Source: Monomorium pharaonis (lineage: Eukaryota > Arthropoda > Insecta > Hymenoptera > Formicidae). From it: DNA of 64,000 bases. Under the pieces are notes generated by a model. It made no database searches. It saw only the letters and a program-made list of their open reading frames with translations, and had not been told where the DNA came from. The stretch is from NCBI RefSeq assembly GCF_013373865.1, contig NC_050470.1, forward strand, positions 17,893,244-17,957,243. Direction: 5' to 3'. Shown here piece by piece: positions 1-12,779 of the stretch (its first letter is position 1; each line of letters starts with the position of its first letter). A program made the translations under genes and the position numbers.

Positions 1-221
1 TCGCGCGCTCAGGGATGGTAGTGATAAATATGCTTTCAAATTTATCAATATTTTATTTCTTATAAAAAAATATTAAACTTGCGAAAAACTATTGAAAATT
101 TAAAAATTTATTTAAATCCGATACCATGCTTAAAATGACAGAAAATGATAGAAAATTTTAGTTATCATTTTTAATGGTAATTTTGAATCACATATTTTGT
201 ATCGCACTTGCGAAATTTTAC

Positions 222-604
222 ATCCCAGATAGCACAAAATATTTATAAAATATTTATAAGAAGGAAAAATATTTATGATAAATATTTTATACATATTTTT
301 ATGTTCGAGTTTGTCAGGTATAAAAAAAATTATGATAAACATTTATGAAAATATTTAAAATAAATATTTATACCATTATTATCAAAGAATATAAAAAATA
401 TTTCAAGTTCAAATACCATAAATATTTTTCAGGACATTTTAAAAATATATTCTATATATTGTTGATAATAATTTTTGTATTATTTCTAAATGGTTTATGA
501 TAATATTTTAAAAATAATTATATAATTTAAAAAAAATATTTTTTGAAAATAAATTTGTAAAATATTTATAAATATTTATGATAATATTTTGTGTTATCTG
601 GGAT
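222..604. mobile_element. MITE with CCCAGATA/TATCTGGG ends
   Basis: The ends CCCAGATAGCACAAAATATT and the complement of CCCAGATAACACAAAATATT face each other about 380 bp apart. The body is very AT-rich, built of variants of AAATATTTATGATAA. No coding potential. A related terminal motif (CCCAGATAGCACA) starts the larger element at 16244. Confidence 0.7.
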
Positions 605-779
605 AGACTGAGTCGTATCTTATGTTATCATATCCATTATGAATGATGTTTCTTAACTATAATTTTTTGCATCTCATACTTTATAACATTTAATAATAAT
701 GGAAGTTGTTTTTCTATATGAATTTAATAAGAATATATTATGATAAAACAAAAGTTTTTATCATAAATGACATTTATTA
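605..779. other. AT-rich spacer
   Basis: Between the MITE and the minisatellite. No repeat, RNA or coding signal was recognised. Confidence 0.5.
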
Positions 780-1252
780 TCAATATGAATAAAAGAATGT
801 ATGTATATGTGACTCTATGGTATTTTATCTACGTGTATAGGCAACTCTAATATTCTATTTAAGTGTAGATTATTCTATGTAAACTTATCTACGTGTGTAT
901 GCAGTTCAGTGGCATTCTATCTGCGTGTGTATGTACCTTTATCATATTCTATCTACGTGCATATGTAATTGTATCTATGTGTATATGTGACTTTATGGTA
1001 TTCTATCTAAGTATGTATATAATTCTATGTAAACCTATTTGTATATGGAGCTCAGTGATATCTTATCTAGGTATGTAAGCACTTCTATCATATTCTATCT
1101 ACGTGGATATATAACTCAATAGTATTCTAACATTTGCATATGTAATTGTATGTACAAATGTATGAGGACTCTATGGTATATTTTATCTACGTATATATGC
1201 GACTCTATGATATTCTATCTAAGTATGTATTGAAAGTGACGGAAAAATTAAA

Positions 1253-1327
1253 GCGTTAGCTAGATTCAAACTCGGGATCCCTTGTTCCACAGGATAGCTC
1301 TCTTGTCAATAGACCACATGGCTCCAA
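1253..1327 (-). other. tRNA-like (SINE-head-like) segment
   Basis: On the minus strand the segment has a box-B-like GAGTTTGAATC and an upstream GTGG-containing box-A-like region at tRNA spacing. Acceptor-stem pairing is not evident, so it is not called a functional tRNA. It may be a tRNA-derived SINE fragment in the minisatellite. Low certainty. Confidence 0.3.
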
Positions 1328-2201
1328 CTACTCTGATTTCTATTCTGCCCGTTTATAAGTTCTAAGATTAGAACCATGGGCCTCCATTTTCCCGACGCGA
1401 GTCTTTTTAACTGGAAATATCTTACAGTATATAATTCTATATAAACTTACTACGTATACATACAGTTTAATAGTATCCTATTTATGTGTGTACCTTTAAT
1501 ATATTGTATCTGCGTGGGCACGTGTGCTCAATGGTATTCTATTTATATGTGTATGTAATTTTACTTATGAGTATGCGACTCTATAGTATTTTATCTACAT
1601 GTATATACAATTTTATGGTATTTTATCTACATTTATATGCGATTCTATTCTATTTAAGTGTGTATATTATTCTATGTAGACTCATCTACTTGTATATGCG
1701 ATTCATTGATATCCTATCTACATATGTAGGCACCTCCTCTATCATATTCTATCTACGTGGGTATATAACTCAATGTTATTCTACTTACGTGCGTATGTAA
1801 TTGTATCTACGAGTGTATTCGACTCTATAGTATTTTATCTATGTGTATATGCGATTTTATAGTATTCTATCTAAGTGTGTATATAAAGAGCTGTCTATGA
1901 GTGTATCCAATTGAGTGATATCCTATCTATGTATGTATGCACTTCTATCATATTCTATCTACGCAAGCATGTAATTCATGTATATGCGACATTATGGTAT
2001 TTTATCTATGCGTATATGAAATTTTATGGTATTCTGTCTAAATATGTATATAATTCTATGTAAACCTATCTATATATGAGTGTATCCAGTTGAATAATAT
2101 CCTATTTATGTAGGCATGTAATTCAATGGTATTCTAACTATGTGTGTATGTTATAATTGTACATGTGTGTATGCGACTCTATTTTATCTATATGTATATG
2201 C

Positions 2202-2696
2202 GATTCTATGATATTCTAAGTATGTATATAATTCTATGTAAATATCTATCTATGAGTGTATCCAGTTGAGTGATATCCTATTTATATGTATTTATGTACC
2301 TTTATCATATTCTATCTACGTGAGCATGTAATTCAATGGTATTCTATCATAGAATCGCATATACACGTAGATAAAATACCATAGAATTGCATATACACGT
2401 AGATAAAATCTTGCGTAAAAAAAAGCACGGTAGTGCCTCGCGCCAAGTGTACGCGCAGCGAGGCACCATCGTGCTTTTTTTACGCAAGATTTTATCTACG
2501 TGTATATGCAATTCTATGGTATTTTATCTACGTGTATATGCGATTCTATGATAGAATACCATTGAATTACATGCTCACGTAGATAGAATATGATAAAGGT
2601 ACATAAATACATATAAATAGGATATCACTCAACTGGATACACTCATAGATAGATATTTACATAGAATTATATACATACTTAGAATATCATAGAATC
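2202..2696. repeat. Near-perfect 495-bp palindrome
   Basis: The two arms are about 240 bp each and symmetrical about position 2449. Mismatches were seen only near the centre. The outer arms consist of the surrounding minisatellite; the centre is the separate hairpin at 2410-2488. The near-identity implies a recent inverted duplication or ongoing homogenisation; an assembly artefact is possible. Confidence 0.85.
2410..2488. mobile_element. Hairpin at the palindrome centre (small foldback/MITE)
   Basis: Arms 2410-2440 and 2458-2488 start CTTGCGTAAAAAAAAGCACG and read through GTGCCTCGC to a 16-17-nt loop. The base composition differs from the minisatellite around it, so it looks like a foreign hairpin inserted there before the flanks became inverted copies of one another. 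Confidence 0.7.
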
Positions 2697-2730
2697 TCTC
2701 GATACTATAGAGAATCTCTCGATACTATAG
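2691..2730. repeat. Tandem 20-bp duplication at the palindrome edge
   Basis: AGAATCTCTCGATACTATAG occurs twice in direct tandem (2691-2710 and 2711-2730), exactly where the palindrome symmetry ends. Confidence 0.85.
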
Positions 2731-3055
2731 AGTCGCATAGGCTTGTAAGTACACTTACTTCTTCTTCTTAATATTCCCCAATTGGATATCCGACTCTGGT
2801 GATGAGTACACTTACTTACGCACATAGATAGAATGTCATTGAGTTACATGCCCACCTAGATAGAATATAATAGAGGTACGTACATAGAGTCGCATACTTA
2901 TGTAGATAAATTTACATAGAATTACACAATTTAACATGAATAGAATATCATAAAATCGCATACACATATAGTTACATACAATCGCATACATAAGTATACA
3001 GAAAACTCTAGAGTTATAGAAGCACTATGGATAGAATACCATACACATAGAGCAG

Positions 3056-3354
<299 letters not shown>

Positions 3355-4072
3355 AATGTATCATAAATTCGAATATACACATAAATAGAATAAATAGAAT
3401 TATCCTTACATATAGAATAACATAAAACTACAAAGATATAAATAAAATTAGATAGGGTATATGTGATTGATACATGATAAGATGTTATTAAAAGTGGTAT
3501 GTTATTTATACAATTAAATAAGATTCAACATGATAATATTATATTTAGGAATATTATTTTTTATATACAATATTATAAATTGTAAGGTATAGGTAAAGCA
3601 TTAATTTCTGAAGTATAGGAACGGATAAAATATGATATGACTTGAAATGAAAATTTTTATTAGTTCGACGATACAAATTGATTGCATTGAAGTATATTTT
3701 TATGACAGAGTATTATTAACAATTTTGCATGGTACAGAAACAATAAAATAGATAGAAATTTTACATTAAATTTAATTAATTTTGAGAATTAAGATTTTCT
3801 AGAAATTTTGATATGGATTATGATAAACTTATTTGTATAGAATGTTACAGAACAACTTTTAATAAAATTTCTATGTATAAAAACATATTAATTGACATAA
3901 ACTTTTCCATATTCAACATTATTGAAAAAGATAATATTATAAGATATTATTAAATTAAGTTAAAAGTCTATGTAATGTCTAATTAGTGTATTATACGTCA
4001 TATTAATTACCATAGAAATTTTATCTGTTTGAATAAGATCCAGTCATAATCTATCTGTCATTTTAAGCAGGG
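3355..4072. other. AT-rich interior of the TA-flanked element
   Basis: No gene, repeat array or hairpin was recognised until the right terminal inverted repeat ending at 4072. Confidence 0.5.
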
Positions 4073-6829
4073 TATTGTACACAATCAGTTTTAACGGTTT
4101 CTTCGCGTAATCAATATTTTTCTAGAAGGTCAATTGTCCCTACATTTATTAACATGCAATTTAATAAAATTAACATAATAATTAACACAATATAAACATA
4201 GCGATGTAATAATATAATTTTATTGTTTTGCAAATTATTGCCGTCATTTCTTTTTATCTTGTTCGAGATAAATTCATTAGTTACATTTTTTAATATTGAC
4301 AGTACAAAATCTAACAAAATATCTATTAAGAAAGACATTTGTATTAGTCATAAACCGTTTATAATTTTTATGCTCAAAACAGCAAATTAATAATATAAAT
4401 GATAGCTATTATTTACAAAAGATTCGATGTGTCCATCGCCACACTCAATACATATTCATGCACGTCGTAGAAGACTCGATGTTGCATTTAAAATCATTTG
4501 CGGCGTTACAGCTGCGAATGCTCTGATGATTTTATTCTTCTAATTCCATTCTAGTTGCACAACTTCTTTATAAATATTAATTTTATAAATAGTTTTACGT
4601 GACCCCACAAAAAGAAATCTAAAGGTGTTAAATCAGGTGATTGTGCCAGCTAATTTACAGGACCATTGCATTCAATCCATCTCCCTGGAAATTTTTCATT
4701 TAACGTTCGCCGAACAAGTGCGAAATTGTGAGATGGGGGGAGGGAGGCTCCATCTTGTTGATAAATTATTCTTTATATTTAAAGGTACGTTTTCTAAAAG
4801 ATTTGGTAAATCTTTGTTTAAGAAGTTATTATATGTGACCATTAAGTACTGCCATTGAGAAAGGTCTAATCTACATTTAAATCTCCAATTAATATTTAAA
4901 ACTATTATTACAATTTGCAATAATTTTAAAAATAATACAATACAATAACAGTAAATTAACTATTGAATCATGAACTAAACCTGCCCATACATTTACGTTA
5001 AGTCGATTGGTAGCTTTTAACATGATATTTAGGATTTAAATTACATTAGAATTTAAATTACTTCAAATATGTGCGTTATCCGTATTAAACGAACCCTCAC
5101 GAGTAAAATAAGATTCGTCAGTAAACAACATTGTTTGCACAAATCTAGGTTGTTCTTGTTCGCATTCTAATAACCACGTATAAAAGTTAATAAGGATAAA
5201 ATTTCGAAAAGCGCAAATCTCCGACCGCGCTGAAATTTTAACCAAAGCTCACTCTTAATTAGAAAAGAAAGTCTCTGAAAAAATTTTTGCCCCCCAGCCT
5301 CTTTAAAAGTTTTTACAGTTCTTACTAAATATTTCCGAAAATATTGATTTTAGAGAAAAAAGTTTGAAACAAAAAATGAAGCTTATAAATAGCTCTACAA
5401 AAAAGGTTATATACATTTTTTACGTAAACCTATTATTTTGGCTGTTATGACCCAAAATAACTCGGCAGGGGTCAAATTGACCCTGCAAACATTTCTTTAA
5501 ATTTCTGTTTTATTAAATATGCAAAAATTTTTTAATTTAAAGGTTATATATATTTATTTAACGTAAACAAAAGTTTAATTGCAAATTTGAAAAAAGGGTA
5601 TTTTTTTATAGTTTAACATAAAACAGAAACATTTCTATAATCTCGTTTCGTGAGAAATATATCTTCTTTCGCGTGAAAATTCGCAAAGGGTTGTGCAGAG
5701 AACGCATGGGCGCGGGAGGGCCCGCCTTTCCCCGTCCCCGTATTTTTCTTAACTTTAACTCACCAATTTTATGTCGCTATTTGGTTAATATGAAAACATT
5801 GAAAACGAACAACGTGGAAAGTCACAAACCTATGCGATACTGTATAAGCGTGGACGTCGTTTACTTTACGTAAAACACTGATATCATGTATCGTATTTAT
5901 GATATATAAAGTAAACGATGTCCACGCTTGTACAGTACCACATAGGTTTGCGACTGTCCACGCTGTGCGAATTTATGTGGCGACGTCGAGTACAACTTTT
6001 AAAGCAAGATCCTTTCAATCAATTATTGATAGATATAAAAAAGTGTTATACAGGTAGTTAATAAGTTAATAAGTAAAAAAACTATTAAAAAATTAAATAA
6101 TTGTAAAATATTAGATTTTGTGTTATATGTTAAACTATAGTAAGGTTTATGTTCTATTTTAAATTATAGAAATATTTTTGTTTTATGTTAAACTGTAAAA
6201 AAATTACCTTTTTTTCAAATTTACAATTAAACTTTTGTTTACGTTAAATAAATATATATAATCTTTAAATTAAAAAATTTGGTAATTATTTACAATTGTT
6301 ACTTTTCCGAATTTTGATATTTTTTCATAACTTTCTTGGTAAACAGCTTTGTTGCGACTCCGACAACGATAATCAATCGGGGGAGCCCGAAAAATATGTA
6401 ACCTATTAATTTTTTTGGTCATTTTTTCGAAATAATTTTCGTATGTTCAACGTATTTGTATGACGACACACATACGGGGGGGGGCAAGGGGGGTCTTCGG
6501 TCATAGACAATGTTATGATTTTATTTGTCGCGTACTATTCCTCGCTCTTTTTCGAAAAAAATAGGCGCTTCTGTTTAAAGCAGTCCGGCAGAACAATGTG
6601 GAAACAAACGATACTAGCGACTTCTACCACATTCTAGTACAGCAAAGAACGCATGGGCGGGGGAGGGGCTCCGCCCCTCCCCCTGCACCCCTCCCCGTAA
6701 TTTTTCCCAACCTAACCTAACCCAAACATTTTAAAGTCACTATTTGGTTAATTATGGTAAATATGGTAAAAACATTGGAAACGTACAGCGTGGAAAGTTG
6801 CAAACCCATGTGGTGCAGTGAATGCTTTG

Positions 6830-6998
<169 letters not shown>

Positions 6999-7029
6999 GC
7001 GCGCGGGGGGGGGTGTAAGGGGGGGCCTT

Positions 7030-7195
7030 CGGCCCCTCTCTCGCACCCACCCCGTCCAAGTCGTTAACCTATGTGGACTTTGCTTGCAATGTATATGGGC
7101 AATCCATATGGGCAATCCATGTACATTGCAAGCAAAGTAAAATCCACATAGGTTAACGACTTGGACGGAGTGGGTGCGGGAGGGGGGCCGAGGGC
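7030..7195. repeat. Inner palindrome of foldback element
   Basis: A segment including TCGTTAACCTATGTGGA reads toward a centre near 7105 and returns as its complement ending near CGACTTGGACGGAGTGGGTG. It sits between the CA/CG microsatellites. Confidence 0.75.
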
Positions 7196-7213
7196 CCCTC
7201 TTGCACCTCCCTT

Positions 7214-7244
<31 letters not shown>

Positions 7245-8510
7245 CGCCCGCGCGCGCGCAAAGCATTCACTGCACCACATGGGTTTGCGACTTTTTACGC
7301 TAAATGAGATAACCAGTCAATCCTAGGAACGCCCGCGCCACGGGATTTGACCATAACATATATATGGTATTTATTAAACTTTTGTTTTAATAATTTATTG
7401 TGTATAACTCAAAAATTAAGACTGAGCGGCGGTAACATGTATAGGGAAAAGTTGTTCAGAATGATGGCCTTGACAACATATTTAAAGGTCATCAAAATCG
7501 GTGAGGAATTGCTAATGTAAATAATTACCAAATTATTTTGAAAAAATGGCCAAAAAAATTAGTAGGTTACATATTTTTCGGGCTCCCCCGATTGATTATC
7601 GTTGTCAGAGTTACAACAAAGCTGTTTACCAAGAAAGTTATGAAAAAATATCAAAATTCGGAAAAGTACCAATTGTAAATTATTACCAAAAATTTTTACA
7701 TATTTAGTAAAACAGAAATTTAAAAACATGTTTGACGTCAATTTGACCCCCGCCGAGTTATTTTGGGTCATAACAGCCAAAATAATAGGTTTAGGTAAGA
7801 AATGTATATAACCTTTTTTGTAGAGCCTTGTATATAACTTTTTTATGAGCTTTATTTTTTGTTTCAAACTTTTTTTTTTTAAATCAATATTTTTGGAGAT
7901 ATTTAGTAAAAACTGTAAAAACTTTGAAGGGAGCTGGGGGGCAAACGAGGCTTTGTCGCCAAAAATTCTTTCAGGGACTTTCTTCTCTAATCAAAGGTAA
8001 GCTTTGGTTGAAATTTCAGCGCGATCGGAGGTTTGCGCTTTTCGGAACTCTACCCAAAGTTAACTCTGCGGGCATAATCCGTAGGCAATAAATTTTGAAT
8101 TCTTGTAAAGTGATAGGCATGTAATCTATTTTCCTTTAGGTTGCGTTATACTGTCGTCGTAGAGATTTCTAATCTTTGGCTTATGGTTTGTATACTTGTT
8201 TGAGAATCTTCGTCTATCACAGTTAAAACGGCTTCTTCCATTTCATCAGTGCTGTTCGCGATCGAGTGAGAAGATTGTCGCGAACCTCGAATAATCAGTG
8301 AGAACCGCAGGATCTCGCTGAGAAGGCTCAGGGACTTATAGAGTGGAGAGGAGAAAGAGAGACAGAGAATATGATCGCGTCGAACGCGGCGAGAGAGAGA
8401 GAGAGAGAGGGGGGGGGGAGAGGGAGAGGGGGAGAGAGAGAGAGAGAGAGAGAGAGGGGAGGGCGAGGAAGCGTGAGTGAAGAAGCGAGCGGGTGGAGAA
8501 AATGTGATCA

Positions 8511-8688
8511 GGGGCTCGATTCTTGAATTCATTTGCAAGAGAAACGTATTCGCAAAATCTGTTCTTACAGAAAGGTTGAAAATTGATTGGCTATCGTATG
8601 GCTTTTAACCAATAAACTTGCAACTTTTCTGTTAGAGCGGGTATTTGCGCATACGTTTTCTTGCAAATAAATTCAAAAATCGAGCTCC
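8511..8688. mobile_element. 178-bp MITE
   Basis: Terminal inverted repeats of about 45 bp: left GGGGCTCGATTCTTGAATTC, right the complement of GGAGCTCGATTTTTGAATTT. An inner inverted pair (ACAGAAAGGTTG with CAACTTTTCTGT) extends the fold. No coding capacity. Confidence 0.85.
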
Positions 8689-9165
8689 AGGACAGCGTGA
8701 GATCTTGAATGCTAGAGTCTTAAGATTAACTTGTAACTGTATTAAGATTAACTTGAATGAAGTCCAAAATCAGTTTCGTTTATTTATCACAGTTTTCTTC
8801 AGACACCGTCACTTAACAGCGCGGATGACAAACGCCTCGATCGCAAGCTCGAGATAGTTGAGCGGCGTAATTCTTCGCTTTTCCGCATCCATACACGAAT
8901 TACAGCTTAGTGTCGGACTTCCCGCTACTCTTTCTCAAAATCGCTTTTGATTCGCGTGATATGATGCTCGCGTGACAGTTCTCGCTCTTCTGACTTGGAT
9001 GCCGCTCCCGGCGCGATCAACCAACGGCTCCAAGGTCCCGGGAGATGCGTAGCGCAGAATGTGACTTCTGCGCAAGGCATCATGCCCAAAAGTCGGGTTC
9101 ACATCATGATTTGCACGAGCAAACCACGAGGAAAACATCACACCGAGAACGGTTTACAATACAAA

Positions 9166-9219
9166 ACTGAAAATTTGAGCGATTCTTAACAAGTGTTAAG
9201 AATCGCTCAAATTTTCAGT
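9166..9219. repeat. Perfect 25-bp-arm hairpin
   Basis: ACTGAAAATTTGAGCGATTC begins an arm of 25 bases (9166-9190) that is repeated as an exact complement at 9195-9219 across the 4-base loop AAGT. It lies just inside the right end of the 9-bp-repeat-flanked insert. Confidence 0.9.
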
Positions 9220-9594
9220 GTCAAAACATATCGTTCGCGATCACCAATCTCCTTTCTTACTGATATTACATTTCCTTTATTTCGTACTCTATTTATTAAA
9301 CGTAGAAGTACATTGTGATCGGGAGACTTACGCTCAGGGAAATATTTAGCGTACTCTTGAGCAGCGAGAACCGAGCTCTGATTATATGCATCATAAATGA
9401 GAAGCAATATTCGCTTGCTGTATATTCCATTTTGTTTATTTTTACTATTACTACTGTTTGGGGTTATGTAATAACTAATTGTCCTGTTTTTTATCGGCTT
9501 GAAAAAAAAAAATTGTTTGTCGCGAACAATATATTCGTAATAATAAAATGGAAGATGCAGTGAATAGACGAAGGCTCTTGTATAAGTATACGAA

Positions 9595-9930
9595 ATAGAA
9601 GTCAATTTTTGTACGTGGTTATTAAAATACGAACAAGAACTGGATTTATGCAAACAATATTATTTGTTTATTACTGACAGCAGTGCTTAATGGCGCTACA
9701 TTATAATAATTTCTTAAATAACAATTTACAAAATCTTCTAGAAAACGTACGTTTAAATATACGACAAAAATTTATATTTTAACAAGATGAAGCTTCAGTT
9801 CACAATTCCGCACTTGTTTGGCGAACGTTAAATGGAAAATTTCCAGAAAAATGGATTAAACGCAATGGTCATAATGAATTAGATCACTTGATTTAACACC
9901 TTTAAATTTTTTTCGTACTTGTCATAAATG
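9595..9930 (+). pseudogene. Transposase catalytic fragment, second copy
   Basis: Plus-strand reading gives fragments parallel to the minus-strand catalytic piece: CTWLLKYEQE (compare CTWLLE-like sequence at about 5165), then NNFLNNNLQNLLENV, then QDEASVHNSALVWRTLNGKF, the second-Asp region of the DDE core. Stops and frameshifts interrupt it, including near the position of the final acidic motif. It points toward the right terminal repeat, opposite to the main copy. Confidence 0.75.
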
Positions 9931-10523
9931 TCTTTCTTTATGTCTTTCTTATTATTATGTTAATTTTATTAAATTACATGTTTATTTGTGTAAATAAATT
10001 ATTTTGAATATCAGTAAAGTTTAACAACGTTCAAAAAATATGTGTGAGATCATTAAAACATTTCTTTAATCTTCACGAATTTTAAAGCAGTACGCCTGTT
10101 TATTTCATATGATTTTCTTCTATTTTTACAGTAATTTCTTCCTTTTTTTCTCTGAATTCTCATATAATTTTTGAATAAGAAAAAATTTTGATGCAGTTTA
10201 ATTAATTTATAGTAAAATTCAATAAGTAATTGGTATAGATGTTATTTTATCGACAAATTCAATCTCAATCATAAAAATGTTTTTATCTTTACTGTCGTAG
10301 AGATTTATCATATGAACCAAATAAATGTAGGGACAATTAACCTTCTGGAAAAAGATTATTAATTACGCGAAAAAACCGTAAAACTGATTGTGTACAATAT
10401 CGGATTTAAATATATTTTTTAATTTTTAATAGTTTTTCGCAAGTTTAATAAAATTTTTTTTATAAGAAAAGAAATATTGATAAAAACATTTGAAAGCACC
10501 TTTATCATTATCATCCCTGAGCG

Positions 10524-10706
10524 CGTGAAATTCTAGCCCTCTTATTCGTGATCTTTAAACTCTTTATTTAAAAATTATTATAACTTTGACACTTTTGTAT
10601 TAGAATTTTTTTCTCAAAATATTACAAAGAATTTGTTAATAAAAAATCTTGCACCAGTTTAAGAACACCCTGTATATTATAACCACCTAATTTTGGGACA
10701 TTAACT
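10524..10706. other. Spacer between elements
   Basis: AT-rich, including an ACACCCTGTATAT motif that also occurs near 43450. No gene seen. Confidence 0.4.
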
Positions 10707-11114
10707 TTTTAAGGACCAAATGGACACTTTTTCTATGCATTTTTTATTGCCATAATTTCTTATGTTAAAGCGGAAAAAAATTATATGAACATTATTCCTT
10801 ATGTTTTCGGGGTCGCTTTTTCAGGTGCAGTCGTCAGATTTTCGAAAATTCTATTTGTTCAAGAGTTACAACTCGATTTTCAACGAAAAATCGAAATTTT
10901 CACAAATTGTTTTTTATAAATTTATAATTTGGTATTATTTATGATTTTTGAAAATTACCGAAACATGGATATATCGCGTCGTATATGTCTGAGCTTTTGA
11001 AAGGCATGCAGCATTTTTTTAAAATTAAGACAGAAACAAAATGGATGCAAATAAGTGGACATCGAATATCTCTATTTCTGCTGAATTTTAATGTAATTAC
11101 ACAGGCACACACAA

Positions 11115-11480
11115 AAAAAGTGATTGATCCGGCGGACGAGACTAGTCAATTCTTATGTATTTCGACCCGCTGAATCCGAATCCAAGGTCAGAATTGCAAA
11201 GTTAGCTCGCATTTCCTAATCTCAAAAAAATTTTTTTTTTAATGTTGGTCCGGCGAATCAAACTAGTCTATCCTTATGTATTTTGACCCGCTGAATCCAA
11301 ATCCAAAGTCAAAATTGTTGAATTCGCTCATTTTTTTAACCTAAAAAAAATTTTTTTAAATCTTGGTCCGGTGGACCAGACTAGTTTATTTTTATGTATT
11401 TTGACCCGCTGAATCCAAATCCAAGGTCAAAATTGCTGAATTGCTCATTTTTTCCTAACCTTAAAAAAACACTTGTAAAA
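11115..11480. repeat. Subterminal tandem repeats, about 120-bp unit
   Basis: Three units each run through GACCCGCTGAATCC, an AAAA/TTTT block and GGTCCGGCGGAC. The same unit occurs at 24285-24560, 39225-39460 and 63020-63800, marking other members of the family. Confidence 0.88.
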
Positions 11481-11528
11481 GCAGTTTGGGTCACAACTGT
11501 ATAATCCGGAGCGTGCAGGCTTGCGTAA

Positions 11529-12518
11529 TCACATTACCCGGGAAAAATTTAATACGTATGACAAGTTTGAGCTTCTGTGAATGAATAGCGTAGAAAACTC
11601 CCTTTTTCTATTATATCTAACTCTTTTATTCTTGAAGGTTCTGTGCAATGGCTTTCTCTTACATTTTTTCCCTTTCACAGAGACATTACATTTGAGCGTC
11701 CAGCAGAAATTAGCCATCATATTCACATCCCACTTGCCTTGATATCGATACTCCATCTCCTTGATGTCTTGATGAAATCTTTCTCCCTGTTCTTCATTAT
11801 AACCATCTAGATTTTCTGGGAAGTATTCGATATGAGAATCTAAGAAATGCAACTTAAGATTCATTAGGCAATCTAGTTTTCTATAGTTCTCCATTATTTC
11901 CGCCATCCTTTCTCTGTAATCTTGACTTTTGTGGTTTTCTAGAAAATTTTCTGTGACATTTTTGAAACTCAGCCATGCTGCTCTCTCGTCTTTATTCATT
12001 TTGGTGACAAACTTGTCGTCTCTCAATATTTTACGTATTTGAGGTCCATCGATAATTCCTTCCCGCAATTTTGCATCAGAGATGTTGGAAAATTTTTCTT
12101 GTAAATACTGGTAGCATTCACCATTTTTATTCAGAGCTTTTACTCATTGTTTCATGAGTCCTAATTTGATATGAAGAGGTGGAAGAACTTTTGAAGGCTC
12201 AACTAACGGTTCATTTATGATATTTTTAGATTTAGGTTGCAGAGACGTCCTTGTCGGCCATTCTTTTCTTATGTAATAGTTCGTTCGATCTCTACTATTC
12301 CATTTACATAGAAAGCATGGATTTTTTGTGTAACTTGATTGTTGATCCAATAATAAGGTGAGAATTTTTAGATCCTCACAAATTTGCCACCTATGTTCTG
12401 TGTATTTAATTTTTTTAAGAATTGTTTTCAGGTTTGTGTACTCTTCTTTTATCACTACCGAGTGCGCGACAGGACTGGAGGCATATACATTAGTATTGTG
12501 CAGCAACACTGCTTTCAA
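11529..12518 (-). pseudogene. GERFHQD-family transposon protein, broken
   Basis: Two adjoining minus-strand frames carry one protein. The upstream part (12518-12144) ends in EPSKVLPPLHIKLGLMKQ and includes CFLCKWNSRDRTNYYIRKEW, with a CxxC pair. The downstream part (12068-11529) includes DGPQIRKILRDDKF, LHFLDSHIEYFPENL, GERFHQDIKEMEYRYQGKWD and FCWTLK. I recognise this as a family found in many copies in arthropod and some other animal genomes, usually annotated as uncharacterised; its role is unknown to me. The two parts are separated by a stop between them. A second, more decayed copy is at 39690-40540. Conserved Cys, His, Asp and Glu residues would fit a nuclease or transposase, which is inference. 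Confidence 0.75.
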
Positions 12519-12779
12519 GCTTTTCTTAGAAGAATCGATGAATAATCTCCATTCATCAGACTTGTAACATCCAAGTTACAGTTTGTTCATTAATCCAAAC
12601 TTTCGAGAATAAATGAGTTGTATATAATACAAAAAGGGAGTGAATTTTCTACGCTATTTACTCACAGAAACTTAGACTTGTCATACGTTTTGAATTTTCC
12701 TCGTAATGTGGTTACGCAAACCTGCACACTGGATTATACATTTGTGACCTAAATTGCTTTTACAAAGTGTTTTTTAAAT

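Larger units (their letters stand above)
780..2930. repeat. Degenerate minisatellite of TCTATCTACGTGTATATGC-type units
   Basis: The stretch is made of diverged units of about 30-40 bp built on phrases such as TATTTTATCTACGTGTATATG and GCGACTCTATGGTATTCTAT. After the palindrome centre near 2449 the same phrases continue on the opposite strand. The short apparent reading frames in it are by-products of the repeat. A tRNA-like segment interrupts it at about 1253-1327. Confidence 0.8.
8264..9233. mobile_element. Insert flanked by 9-bp direct repeats
   Basis: TTCGCGATC occurs at 8255-8263 and 9234-9242. The transposase reading on the minus strand stops at one copy and resumes near the other, so this is an insertion with a probable 9-bp duplication. 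It lacks obvious terminal inverted repeats. It contains a (GA)n tract (8390-8456), the 8511-8688 MITE, a GC-richer block with LTR-like composition (8780-9150), and a perfect hairpin near its right end. Class unknown; a solo LTR or MULE-like insert are possibilities. Confidence 0.55.
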
